Origin: Bifidobacterium sp. ESL0704
GTDB taxonomy: Bacteria > Actinomycetota > Actinomycetes > Actinomycetales > Bifidobacteriaceae
Reading direction: 5' to 3'
Length of the DNA stretch: 64,000 bases
Assembly (NCBI RefSeq): GCF_029392075.1
Contig: NZ_CP113929.1
Location: 62,001 to 126,000 of the forward strand
The notes beneath the pieces were generated by a model, which saw only the letters and a program-made list of their open reading frames with translations, was not told where the DNA came from and did not search any database. Position 1 is the first letter of the stretch. Every line of letters begins with the position of its first letter. The translations under genes were made by a program, and so were the position numbers. This document shows, one piece after another, positions 43,860 to 53,155 of this stretch.

Positions 43860-44477
43860 TCACTTATTATGCGATGACTTACCTGAAAAAATAATTACAA
43901 AAGAATGAACTTTTTTATATAAGAGAGAGACACGCCATAAATTGACCTTATAACGCGTTAAGAATACTTATAAAATAGTTACGGTACAAAACGCGCATTA
44001 CGGCTTTCTCTCGAAGTGCTCTGTTCAATATCGTCGGAATTGTGCGCCTTCCTTTGTATCGCAGACGCGCCGTCGGCGGTTTTTCGTTCTTGGCGCCGCA
44101 GCGGATGAGGGCGATAAAAATGTGAAGCTTGGAAAAATGTGAGATTCACCAAATTTCGGCAATAGCAGAAATTCTTGATTCTCGTCAATGGGCGACGTCG
44201 ATAGGGGCTCATTGTCACTGGTTGCAGTTCTCAAACGGCTGCCGGGAGGCGGGGCTGGCAGGTGTTCTTGGGTTGTTTTGTGTGTGAGGAGATTTCGCGA
44301 GTCCGCTTCGCCATGCAATATTTTCGATTATTTATTTTTAACAACTTGCAATAGATTTGACAGAAACTATGCACTAGGTATTAAATTATAACGGTAATTG
44401 TTGAATTTGGTTATTGTGATCAGTGACAAATAATAGGACGTTAACGGCCGCTTTTTATCCGGGCGGAAGGAGAAGAA
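43860..44477. other. AT-rich gap upstream of the yfhO-like gene
   Basis: No gene is supported. It includes divergent promoter space for HTH gene 2 and for the plus-strand yfhO-like gene; the latter promoter is listed separately. A minus-strand frame at 44025-44318 lacks family support. Confidence 0.4.
44357..44385 (+). promoter_or_regulatory. Candidate promoter of the yfhO-like gene
   Basis: A perfect TTGACA (44357-44362) lies 16-17 bp before TATTAA/ATTAAA, about 90 bp upstream of the TTG start codon. Confidence 0.5.
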
Positions 44478-47207
44478 TTGAGCAATTCAAAGCCTTCTGC
44501 CCGGCATCCCGAAACTTATTCCAAGCGTCCGGCTTCCCCTTTTGGACGAATCGTCTATAAGGCTGCCCACAGTGCTGCCATAGTCTATCCCGCAACTGTC
44601 ATGCTGGTCGCGGCGATATTGGTTGTCGTCTTTTCGATCCTTTCGGTGGCTCCTTTCGGGGGCGGGCAGAAGACGCTGGCTGTCAACGATGCGAATATGC
44701 AGTATCTCAGCTTCTTCGCCTATCTGAAGGATGTCCTTTCGGGGAACAACAGCATCGGCTACACCTTTTCCAAAGGCCTCGGCGGCAATAACGTCGCCGT
44801 TTTCTCCTATTACCTTATGTCGCCTTTCAATCTGCTCGTCGTTTTCTTCTCGAAAGTCCATCTGAACGACTTCTACGACATCTTGGTGCTGCTGAAGCTC
44901 TGCACCGCCGGTCTGACGATGTCGGTGTATCTGACGCATCGTTTAGGGCCTCGTCTCAACCGTCTGTACACCGTTCTTCTTTCTGTCAGCTATGCTTTGA
45001 TGCAATATAATCTTGAGCAAAGCCGCAATGTCATGTGGCTTGATGGCGTCTACATGCTGCCGTTGATGGCACTCGGTGTCTATTATTGCATTCATCGTCA
45101 TCGTTCACTGCTGCTGATCCTGTCTACCGCGTTCGCCGTTGTGTTCAATTGGTACACGGCGGTCCTCGACGGCTTGTTTATCGTCATGTGGTATGTGGTC
45201 GAATCCGTGGCGCTCTCCGACGAGCGGCATGCCAAGGTGCTCCCTGTTATCTGGCACAATCTTGGTCGCTTTGTGCTTTCTGGCGTTGCGGGACTCGGTT
45301 TGAGCGCGTTTGTGCTGTTGCCTACCGCGTTGCAGCTGGGTCGAGGCAGAGGCCGGATCAATCTCGGTGATCGTCAGTGGCCTTTCTTGGGTGCCGGGAC
45401 ATTCGAGTTGCAAGGTTTCGTGCACGGCTCGCATTCGGTTTCAGGTGCGGCCTCCCTGTTTATCGGTGCGCTCGCGTTATTCGGATTTATCGGTTTCCTG
45501 TTTACCGACCAGATTAACAGGCGCACCAAAATTGCTGTGGCAGGGGTGCTGTTCATCATCATTTTGGCCTTCCATGAAGGTTCGTTGTTTTACGTTTTCT
45601 CCCTCTTGAAACAGGTGGTCAGCTACCTGTACCGCTTCGCCTATCTTGCGATGTTCGTGATGATTGCCGCCGCAGGTGCGTTCTATGGTTCTTGGCGTGA
45701 CGTGCGTTCGCGTCGTAGTGTCTACACCTACGTCGCATTTGCCGTTTTCCTGGTGCTGCTGGTGCTTTTGGAAGTGGTCAATCCTGTCCGTGGCGTTCTT
45801 ATGGCGCTGTTGACCGTATCTGCGGGTGTGGTGGTCGTTTTCCTTGTGGTGGAAAGTCGGAAAATCCCGGCGGGGTCCGTGCGCGCAGGCATAAGCGTTG
45901 TATTGGTGGCGGCGGTTCTGGCGGATCTTGGATGTGATGTATGCCTGTTTTATCGTTCGTCTTCCGGAACGGGGGACTATACCGCCAACACGTCCCTATA
46001 CAAAAATTATGCGGCTGAGCAGGTCAACCAGATTAAGGCGGTCACAGATGCTGACCATGGCACGTACCGTATCTCGCAGACTTCCGCCCGCCGCCAGGGG
46101 TATATCGACAAACATCTGAACTGGATGTTCGATGAGGGGTTTGCATATGACTACAAGCCGATTGTTGGCTATACTTCCGATCCGAACCCGGATGAGCAAA
46201 GGTTGCTCGAGAACCTCGGTTATGCGCAGAACGATATCAATATCAGCGTGGTCGACACTTCGATACTGAGCGCGGACTCATTGCTTGCGTCCAAATACGT
46301 ATTGTCCCGTTACCCGATCGAGGGGCTTGAAAAGACGAAGCTGCCTGGAGCCAGTGGCAAATCCGTCTACCGCAATCCTTATGCGTTGCCTTTTGCCTTT
46401 GTGGCTTCCAAAGATGCTCTGCATGTTTTGCCCAGAGAAAAACCGGACGAGCTTGCGCGTATTGCGCGTATTACTGATGGTTCTTACGTCCTCGACACTA
46501 ATCCGTTCGTTTATCAGAATCAGCTTTTCAGCCAGCTGACGGGTTCGAAGGTGCGTCTCTTTGAGCCGTTGCCTTTCAAGGCTTCCAGCCACGACGGTTC
46601 TACGCAATACCATCTATCCGGAGTCGGCAAAGGTCCCGTTTACGGGGAAATACAGACTTTGGACAGTGGTGCGGTGCTGACATTGAAAGACGCTTGGATT
46701 CCTTATGCCAAGTATGGTGCGCCTGGCGTTGTCTATATTCCGCAAAACCACGACGGTAGTGCGGATGTCTCCTATCGCACTAAGCATCCTTCCTCGCCGC
46801 GCTCGCTGAACCCGCTGTTTTATCAGTTGAACTTGGACGAGTTGAAACGTTCCACTGACATATTGAAGCGTGACCGTCCTGACATCAGTCATTTTTCAAA
46901 CGGTGATGTGACGATGAAGGTCGACGCCGAGCATGTGGAACAACTGGTAATTTCCATCATCTCTGATTCTTCATGGCAGGTAAGTGTAGACGGAAAGCCC
47001 GCAAAGACCCAGAAGGTGGCGGGGGCGTTGATTAGTCTTCCGCTCAAAGCAGGCAAGCATACCGTTCGCATGCATTACGTCGTGTCAGGTATGAAAATCG
47101 GTGTGGCAGTGAGTCTTGTTTCGTTGTTTGCCGTTTTCGGCTATGCCTGTTTGGCTTGTCGCAAGTCCAAGCGAAGCGAAAAACGGGTCTCGGCAATCTC
47201 GTTGTAA
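44478..47207 (+). CDS. YfhO-family polytopic membrane protein
   Basis: A 909-residue protein of the bacterial YfhO family (GT-C-like fold), known in Firmicutes to help glycosylate lipoteichoic acid or similar polymers. About 12-13 TM helices in the first 500 residues; the family loop YTFSKGLGGNNVAVFSYYLMSPFNLLVVFF is the typical G-lG-n---yylxsPfn signature, with DILVLLKLCTAGLTMSVYL after it and ALMQYNLEQSRNVMWLDGVYMLPLM (W-D-x-x---lP). After residue 500 comes a large extracytoplasmic region (GTYRISQTSARRQGYIDKHLNWMFDEG...) ending with a final TM helix and basic tail. TTG start with AGGAG 6 nt upstream. Directly upstream of the giant adhesin gene, so it may glycosylate a surface polymer of this locus. 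Confidence 0.87.
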   Translation: MSNSKPSARHPETYSKRPASPFGRIVYKAAHSAAIVYPATVMLVAAILVVVFSILSVAPFGGGQKTLAVNDANMQYLSFFAYLKDVLSGNNSIGYTFSKGLGGNNVAVFSYYLMSPFNLLVVFFSKVHLNDFYDILVLLKLCTAGLTMSVYLTHRLGPRLNRLYTVLLSVSYALMQYNLEQSRNVMWLDGVYMLPLMALGVYYCIHRHRSLLLILSTAFAVVFNWYTAVLDGLFIVMWYVVESVALSDERHAKVLPVIWHNLGRFVLSGVAGLGLSAFVLLPTALQLGRGRGRINLGDRQWPFLGAGTFELQGFVHGSHSVSGAASLFIGALALFGFIGFLFTDQINRRTKIAVAGVLFIIILAFHEGSLFYVFSLLKQVVSYLYRFAYLAMFVMIAAAGAFYGSWRDVRSRRSVYTYVAFAVFLVLLVLLEVVNPVRGVLMALLTVSAGVVVVFLVVESRKIPAGSVRAGISVVLVAAVLADLGCDVCLFYRSSSGTGDYTANTSLYKNYAAEQVNQIKAVTDADHGTYRISQTSARRQGYIDKHLNWMFDEGFAYDYKPIVGYTSDPNPDEQRLLENLGYAQNDINISVVDTSILSADSLLASKYVLSRYPIEGLEKTKLPGASGKSVYRNPYALPFAFVASKDALHVLPREKPDELARIARITDGSYVLDTNPFVYQNQLFSQLTGSKVRLFEPLPFKASSHDGSTQYHLSGVGKGPVYGEIQTLDSGAVLTLKDAWIPYAKYGAPGVVYIPQNHDGSADVSYRTKHPSSPRSLNPLFYQLNLDELKRSTDILKRDRPDISHFSNGDVTMKVDAEHVEQLVISIISDSSWQVSVDGKPAKTQKVAGALISLPLKAGKHTVRMHYVVSGMKIGVAVSLVSLFAVFGYACLACRKSKRSEKRVSAISL

Positions 47208-47240
47208 TTCCTTTTTACCAAAAGTTAGCACGATGTGATA

Positions 47241-47253
47241 TTGTTAATAACAA
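47241..47253. promoter_or_regulatory. Palindrome TTGTTAATAACAA before the adhesin gene
   Basis: A perfect 6-1-6 inverted repeat 23 bp before the adhesin start codon, within the 70-bp gap after yfhO. Possible operator controlling the pilus genes. Confidence 0.4.
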
Positions 47254-47276
47254 TTGTTTAAGAGGAAGTTAGAACT

Positions 47277-50200
47277 ATGTCTCAAAAAGCAGTGCAACAT
47301 AAAAAACGTTATACGTTGAGCCACTTGGTGAGCATGGCTGCCGTGATTGCAATTTCTCTTTCCGGAGTTCTTATGGTGGGAGGTGCAAGCGCTCAGTCGG
47401 TTAGTCAAGAGATGAATGATTCCACAGCGAGTGTGAAAGCTACTGGAGTTGATACTGAGGCGATTCACAAGCCCTCTCTCATTTCTTTGAATGGCTATAA
47501 TGCTTCATCTGAGTGGACCAAAACCGGCCTGAAGATGAATATGGACGTGAAGGTGGCCAGCGGAGATGTCAAGCCGAATTGCGTAGGCCTTGCAACTGGT
47601 GACGACAAGATAGCTGACGGCGAGGGACGCTGCGGGTTGCAGCTGTTCATCGGTAATCGTACCGACGCGAACGGCCAGACGATGATGCGCCGGATTACCT
47701 ATATCAATACTCTGGGCGGCAAGGACGCCGACCAGTCAGCTTTGAAGGCCGCGAGCGATGCGTGGAGCAAGGCAGCGGGCGATTTCTTTACTATTCAAAA
47801 GCTCGATACTCCGAAAGGGCAGACGTACGATAGTCTTTCCATCGCGTTGAAAACCAGTGCGCTTGACCCGGCGGAGGTCAAGGCGTTGCATGTCTATGCG
47901 GTCATCAACGATGGCAACTCGCACGAGCCTATCCCGCTTTCCAAGCAGGCCGTCAACGGTGACAACGCTGAAGTCGTGATTCCCAACGAGTTAATGAATT
48001 CCGATTATGTCGCTGATTTGATGGCGGCGCAGACGCTCAATCCCGATGGACTTTCGTGGTGTGGCGATGCCTCGTCCATCACCTGTGTGGCCGATGCTAA
48101 GGCTAAGGTAGAAACAAAGACTTCTCCCGCTGCACCGCAGGATAGTAGCACTGCTGCTCCCTCAACTAATGTGACTCTCGGTAAAGTTCAGCCCGTGTCT
48201 TCGAGGATGCTCAATTACGTCAGTCGTATTGAAGTTCCGGGTGGAGCGTTGCGCATGGACTTTGTTTTGCGGGTGCCTCGCGGTTCGATCGAACTGGCTG
48301 CAGATGCTGAAAACCTCGATCTGCATATGAAGTTTTCGCCGACAGGCAAATCCGGTGATGCGGTGAGCAATTTGACTTATGTGCCTCTTACGAAGACTCA
48401 GAACAGTAAGAAGGGCACTACGGTCTGGGCGGAGACAACCAATGATCAGAATGTTTACACAATTCATTCGGTCACTCCCGTTCGTACGGATGCCGACGTC
48501 ATTTCCGATCCCATCTATGATGATGTTTCTATTTCGGTGAAGGCGAAGCTCAACTACAGCGCTCAAGATGTTAATGCGAATGCTGTTGGCGGTACGCAAG
48601 AACCGTTGTATGTTTATGCAGTTCAGGGCAATGATCCTGGTCAGCCTAATGTCGAGTCCATGGAAGCGGCGCACGCTTTCAATGTGAGTGCCGGTGATCC
48701 TGTGCGTCTTTATAGCTCAGCAGCTTGCGATGATGCTGACCAAGCTTGCAACGGTCCACGTCTTGCTACCGGTACTGATGGATTCGTGAAGCCGTGGTGG
48801 GATCCTCTGAACAACAACAAAACCGGTTGGAAAGGCAACAACGGCGAGACTTCGAAGAAGGTAAGGGGACAGTCTGCAAATTGGGGCCTCGATTTGCGCG
48901 AAGGATTCTCCGCGGCGGATACTGGCTATGGCGATGACGCAGATGAGGGTTATGCCCCGATGAGTGTGTTCAATATCGGCTGGAAGAACCCGGCATTGCC
49001 AAAGGACCATGATCCGAACGGTAATGGTAGTAGCACGAGTCACCCCTGTTCTCAGGTTTCCGGCTATTGGTTCCAGTGGGTCGGTTTGGATAAGAAGGGT
49101 AACTGGCAGCCTGTCACGAGCTTGACGCCTCACGCCCAGTATCGTTCTCAGGTCCCTATGGGTAGTCCTACTGATGGCGAGCTAGGTCAGTATTCTGCTT
49201 ACAACAACAAGCAGATGGGCAGCAAAAAGATCGGTAACAATACTTACTATACCGGTGATTTCCGTGGGGGTACATGGACGGAAGGCCGAACGGACACGAA
49301 TCGTGAGTCCTCTGCTCAACATGAGTACGGTAAGATTGATTTTGCTGAAGTGCGTCAGAAACAGCCGGATCTTAACGGATATTTCAAGCTGGTCACATGG
49401 CCTGTAAGCTCTACGCCGGACAGCACTAAGGATGGTGCCAGCTGCAGTGCCAGTGCCAATACAACGGCCGATCAAGATATCCTTAATCCGTTGGGCTACA
49501 CGCGAGATACATCCAACAAAACTCTCGGTCTTGTTGAGAACATGAACCAGAAGGATGCTCAGACATTGCTTGATAAGGGTTGGTCTGTGGACTCAGCTTT
49601 CTACGGATATGATACCGTCAAGGATGCTCCTACGCTCGACTCTCCGAGCAATGGCACCCAAGTCTACGATACTTATGCACCGAAACTAGAAGGTCATGCG
49701 CGTCCAGGTGCTAGCCTCGAAGTCTATCGAATTTCTGGAGAATCTGGAAACTTCAGCGCACCCGGAGATGACGAAAAGAACGGTAACTGGGGCACGAAGA
49801 TTCAGGACCAGCAGGTGCTCGAGGGTGACAATAAGAATCCCTATACTCAAGGGGTGGATGTTAAAGCCGATGAGCATGGCAATTGGTCAATGACTGATAC
49901 GAAGCTTCTGGTTGGAACCTACAGTTATCGCGTACGTGAGAGTCTGCCGGGGCACAGGAATAATACGAAGTACACTGATTTCTCGCAGGTTAAGTCTATT
50001 AAGGTTGTTCCAGTAGACCATTCTCCGCAGCTGTTCAAGATGCTGAACTACAACTCAAGAATGGATACCCTGCAGGATAAGTTGCGTATGGACTTCATGC
50101 TTCGAGTAGGGCATGGTGATGTCGATGTCCTTCAGGACGAAAATGCTAATCGTGACGGTTCAAGTAACACAAATCAGCATCAGAACAATATTTCAGTAAT

Positions 50201-53057
50201 TTATGATTATCGCGGTGACGGCTCTGAGATGCGGATGGCGAAGTACTCGCCAGCTCTTTCTGAAGGGGCTAATCATCGTTGGGCTAATGCTTGGGACAAT
50301 GACGATCGTTTCGCCATTACTGCGTACAAGACTTCAGGAGCATACGATTATCTGACTGTTTCCATAAAGGCTGATCTTGCGTATAAGGATGATCCTGATG
50401 ATGGTACTTTGGGTGGAATTCCTTGGACTCAGCATGTCTATGTGACAGTAGATAAGGATCCTTCCAGTATTTCGTCGCTTAGAGGTATGAGTAGTAAGGA
50501 TAGGCTTACGTATTTGAAGGGTAAAGCAAAGGCATATGGCACCAATACCATTGATATTGCTAATACTCCGGATGCTGACGATTATCTCGCTGCCGGGGAA
50601 GGCAATGAGGCAAACGCCGAGAAAGAACATGCGGATGCAAATGTTTATGGCTATGACGCATGTGGGAATACGTCTGGTTGTGCAGGTCCGAGGCTTGCCT
50701 ACGGTCCTCTGACTCGTGATCCTGTCAAGTCTGGTAACTACCCGCAGACTTGGACCAATGGTTCGTCGAATTGGGGCGTTTCTTTGGATAATGGTTTCAA
50801 CAGTGCTCCGGAAGGTCAGAAATCTCCTGGAACTGCTCCGGCGAATACTTTCTGGAATATGTGGTATGACCCAGCTTACGATAAGGCGAACGATCCGTAT
50901 GGTTTTAATTTGTCTGGAGATTGGTATGCCAACAACGGTAAGCTGCAGCATAAGTGTGCACAGGTTTCCGGATATTATTTCCAATGGCTAGGTCTAAATA
51001 CTGAAAATAAGTGGGTTCCAGTTGCCGATTTGACTCCTACTGCACAGTATCGTTCACAGAATCCTCTGGCGAGCTGGGAAGGTGATCCATGGAAAGAATT
51101 TTCATCGGATGTTAACGGTGATAATTCTTATAAGCTCAACAAACACAACCGACAGTTTGAATATGCGGCTCGGAATAGCAACGACAAGAACAATAGTGGC
51201 TATGAGAATGAGCATAAAGATGGCGAGATTCGTGATGGAAAGATTGTAGGTGGTTCTATCGCCATAGTCGATGCCAACAACAAACCGATTGGTAAGACCG
51301 TGCAGGATTACTTAATGACAAGCGATAAGGGCTTTGTGGTACCTAAGCAATTACGCCAGAATATTATGGCATTGGATACGGATCCGGCTACTGGCGGAAT
51401 TAAGATTGATTCGACATCAAAGTCAAAGGATTATCCGTTTAAGTATGCTCCGGCACAAAATTCCAATGGTTCGATTAATTTCCTCAAAGCAAAGGAGGAC
51501 CAAAAGGAACTGACAGGTTACTTCAAGATGGTTAGTTGGCCGGTGACCACTACCAACATTAATGGTGTCACGAGCGAGTGTACGGATAATCCTGATACCT
51601 ACAATCCTCTCGGGAATCCTGATGATACTAAGTCTGTCAAGGGTGTTACTGAAGGTATGAAGAAGCTTGAGGCGCAAAAGCTGATTGATAAAGGTTGGTC
51701 GAATAATTCAGCTTCCTTTAAGTATGACGTTCCTAGGCCTGTTGCTCCGAGCATTCTTGATCCTAAAGATGGAGCTACTGTTAGCCATATCTCTCGTACG
51801 ATTTCTGGTACTGGTATTCCTGGTGCGACGTTGACGCTCTACTCCATGAAGAGTGGTAGTGACAATGTCGATGACGCTACGGTGATCGGTAAGGTCACGG
51901 TAGGGGCTGATAAAAAGTGGTCTCTGACGGATACCAGGTATGTAGACGATTATGACGAAGCACAGCGTACGTTTACGTATCGTGCGACGCAAAGTGATCC
52001 GTTCCATTACCACACTGAATCTGATTGGTCTAATTCCGTTACCGTGCATGTCGATCCAGGCAAGCCGAATAAGCCAGATTTCCCAATTGATGCCAATGGT
52101 GAGATGACTGGATTAACTGTTCCGCATACAGTTAACGGCAGGTTGCTTAATACAGATGGGACTCACAAGAAAGTCGTTATCACCGGTACGCAAGACGATA
52201 CAAAGGGTGATGTGACTGTGCATCTTTATGCTCAGCCGTTGAAGGACAATGGCGATCCAGTCAGTGAAATCGGTGCGAACGATGATCCGCATACGGTTTG
52301 TGCGACGGATGAAAGCGCCAAGACTGCAGGTGTTGTTTGCGGAAAAGATTCCGTACCAGCGGATGGTAATTGGAAGATTGAGCTTGATGCCACACAGTTC
52401 CTTGAACCAGATCGTTCTCCAGAGGCCAGTGGCAAGGAGAAGTTGTCTGAGAAGTATACGAAGTATCGTATTGTGGCCCAGATGGCCAGGTCCGAAAAGG
52501 ATAAGGATACGGGTAAGTATACGGAAGTTGCACAGTCTGCCGTCACTTCAACCACGAAGGAACATCCGGCCATCATCGATATGCGTGCGCCTGTTGTCAC
52601 CATTACCTCAGCGAAGTGGAACTCTGTTACAGGCACGGCGCGCCATGCTACTCCGGACGGTGATGAAGCAGTGCCGAACGGTTCAAAAGTGGTAGCTACT
52701 TGGTACAAGTACAAGAATGGCACCTCCGGTGAGATGGTAGCCAACGGTTCCTCTCAGGGCACTGTCGAGGATGGTAAATGGACGGTTGGCATGCCTGACG
52801 ATGTAGAGCCTGGCAAGGTTTCGGTACAGGTAACCGATACTGTCCAACCGGCACCTGGCAATCAATCAAAGGCTGTTGAGAGCAATCTCGATATAGCACA
52901 TCTTAGTAATCTGCCGATGACTGGTGGATGGAGATGGGTCCTTATCGGTTTGTTGTTTGTGGTTCTGCTTGCCGTGCTTTACAAGTTCACGCATAAAGCC
53001 CCTCAACTCAAGCATTCGATGAAATCGATTCGCGGAGAGGAGTACGTGGGAGTGTGA
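47277..53057 (+). CDS. Giant LPMTG-anchored adhesin (pilus-tip type)
   Basis: A 1926-residue secreted protein. Signal peptide about 1-42 (LVSMAAVIAISLSGVLMVGGASAQ). Two large homologous modules, each opening with RMLNYVSRIEVPGGALRMDFVLRV (about 310) or KMLNYNSRMDTLQDKLRMDFMLRV (about 925), then AACDDADQACNGPRLATG / DACGNTSGCAGPRLAYG, QVSGYWFQWVGLDKKGNWQPV / QVSGYYFQWLGLNTENKWVPV and TAQYRSQ. Each ends in an Ig-like segment (GTQVYDTYAPKLEGHARPGASLEVY / GATVSHISRTISGTGIPGATLTLY). A third, Ig-like region follows (1600-1850). The C-terminus is LPMTGG (1879), a TM helix and a basic tail. Ribosome binding site AGAGGAAG. First gene of the adhesin-pilin-sortase set; I take it as the tip or minor pilin, function inferred from place and anchor. 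Confidence 0.87.
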   Translation: MSQKAVQHKKRYTLSHLVSMAAVIAISLSGVLMVGGASAQSVSQEMNDSTASVKATGVDTEAIHKPSLISLNGYNASSEWTKTGLKMNMDVKVASGDVKPNCVGLATGDDKIADGEGRCGLQLFIGNRTDANGQTMMRRITYINTLGGKDADQSALKAASDAWSKAAGDFFTIQKLDTPKGQTYDSLSIALKTSALDPAEVKALHVYAVINDGNSHEPIPLSKQAVNGDNAEVVIPNELMNSDYVADLMAAQTLNPDGLSWCGDASSITCVADAKAKVETKTSPAAPQDSSTAAPSTNVTLGKVQPVSSRMLNYVSRIEVPGGALRMDFVLRVPRGSIELAADAENLDLHMKFSPTGKSGDAVSNLTYVPLTKTQNSKKGTTVWAETTNDQNVYTIHSVTPVRTDADVISDPIYDDVSISVKAKLNYSAQDVNANAVGGTQEPLYVYAVQGNDPGQPNVESMEAAHAFNVSAGDPVRLYSSAACDDADQACNGPRLATGTDGFVKPWWDPLNNNKTGWKGNNGETSKKVRGQSANWGLDLREGFSAADTGYGDDADEGYAPMSVFNIGWKNPALPKDHDPNGNGSSTSHPCSQVSGYWFQWVGLDKKGNWQPVTSLTPHAQYRSQVPMGSPTDGELGQYSAYNNKQMGSKKIGNNTYYTGDFRGGTWTEGRTDTNRESSAQHEYGKIDFAEVRQKQPDLNGYFKLVTWPVSSTPDSTKDGASCSASANTTADQDILNPLGYTRDTSNKTLGLVENMNQKDAQTLLDKGWSVDSAFYGYDTVKDAPTLDSPSNGTQVYDTYAPKLEGHARPGASLEVYRISGESGNFSAPGDDEKNGNWGTKIQDQQVLEGDNKNPYTQGVDVKADEHGNWSMTDTKLLVGTYSYRVRESLPGHRNNTKYTDFSQVKSIKVVPVDHSPQLFKMLNYNSRMDTLQDKLRMDFMLRVGHGDVDVLQDENANRDGSSNTNQHQNNISVIYDYRGDGSEMRMAKYSPALSEGANHRWANAWDNDDRFAITAYKTSGAYDYLTVSIKADLAYKDDPDDGTLGGIPWTQHVYVTVDKDPSSISSLRGMSSKDRLTYLKGKAKAYGTNTIDIANTPDADDYLAAGEGNEANAEKEHADANVYGYDACGNTSGCAGPRLAYGPLTRDPVKSGNYPQTWTNGSSNWGVSLDNGFNSAPEGQKSPGTAPANTFWNMWYDPAYDKANDPYGFNLSGDWYANNGKLQHKCAQVSGYYFQWLGLNTENKWVPVADLTPTAQYRSQNPLASWEGDPWKEFSSDVNGDNSYKLNKHNRQFEYAARNSNDKNNSGYENEHKDGEIRDGKIVGGSIAIVDANNKPIGKTVQDYLMTSDKGFVVPKQLRQNIMALDTDPATGGIKIDSTSKSKDYPFKYAPAQNSNGSINFLKAKEDQKELTGYFKMVSWPVTTTNINGVTSECTDNPDTYNPLGNPDDTKSVKGVTEGMKKLEAQKLIDKGWSNNSASFKYDVPRPVAPSILDPKDGATVSHISRTISGTGIPGATLTLYSMKSGSDNVDDATVIGKVTVGADKKWSLTDTRYVDDYDEAQRTFTYRATQSDPFHYHTESDWSNSVTVHVDPGKPNKPDFPIDANGEMTGLTVPHTVNGRLLNTDGTHKKVVITGTQDDTKGDVTVHLYAQPLKDNGDPVSEIGANDDPHTVCATDESAKTAGVVCGKDSVPADGNWKIELDATQFLEPDRSPEASGKEKLSEKYTKYRIVAQMARSEKDKDTGKYTEVAQSAVTSTTKEHPAIIDMRAPVVTITSAKWNSVTGTARHATPDGDEAVPNGSKVVATWYKYKNGTSGEMVANGSSQGTVEDGKWTVGMPDDVEPGKVSVQVTDTVQPAPGNQSKAVESNLDIAHLSNLPMTGGWRWVLIGLLFVVLLAVLYKFTHKAPQLKHSMKSIRGEEYVGV

Positions 53058-53155
53058 TGAAGAAGCTGATAGCAATTGTCTTTGGAGCGGCGTCTGGCCC
53101 TTAATGGTCTGATGCTCTGTGAGTAACGTAAACCAAACAAAAGTAAAGGAAGAAA

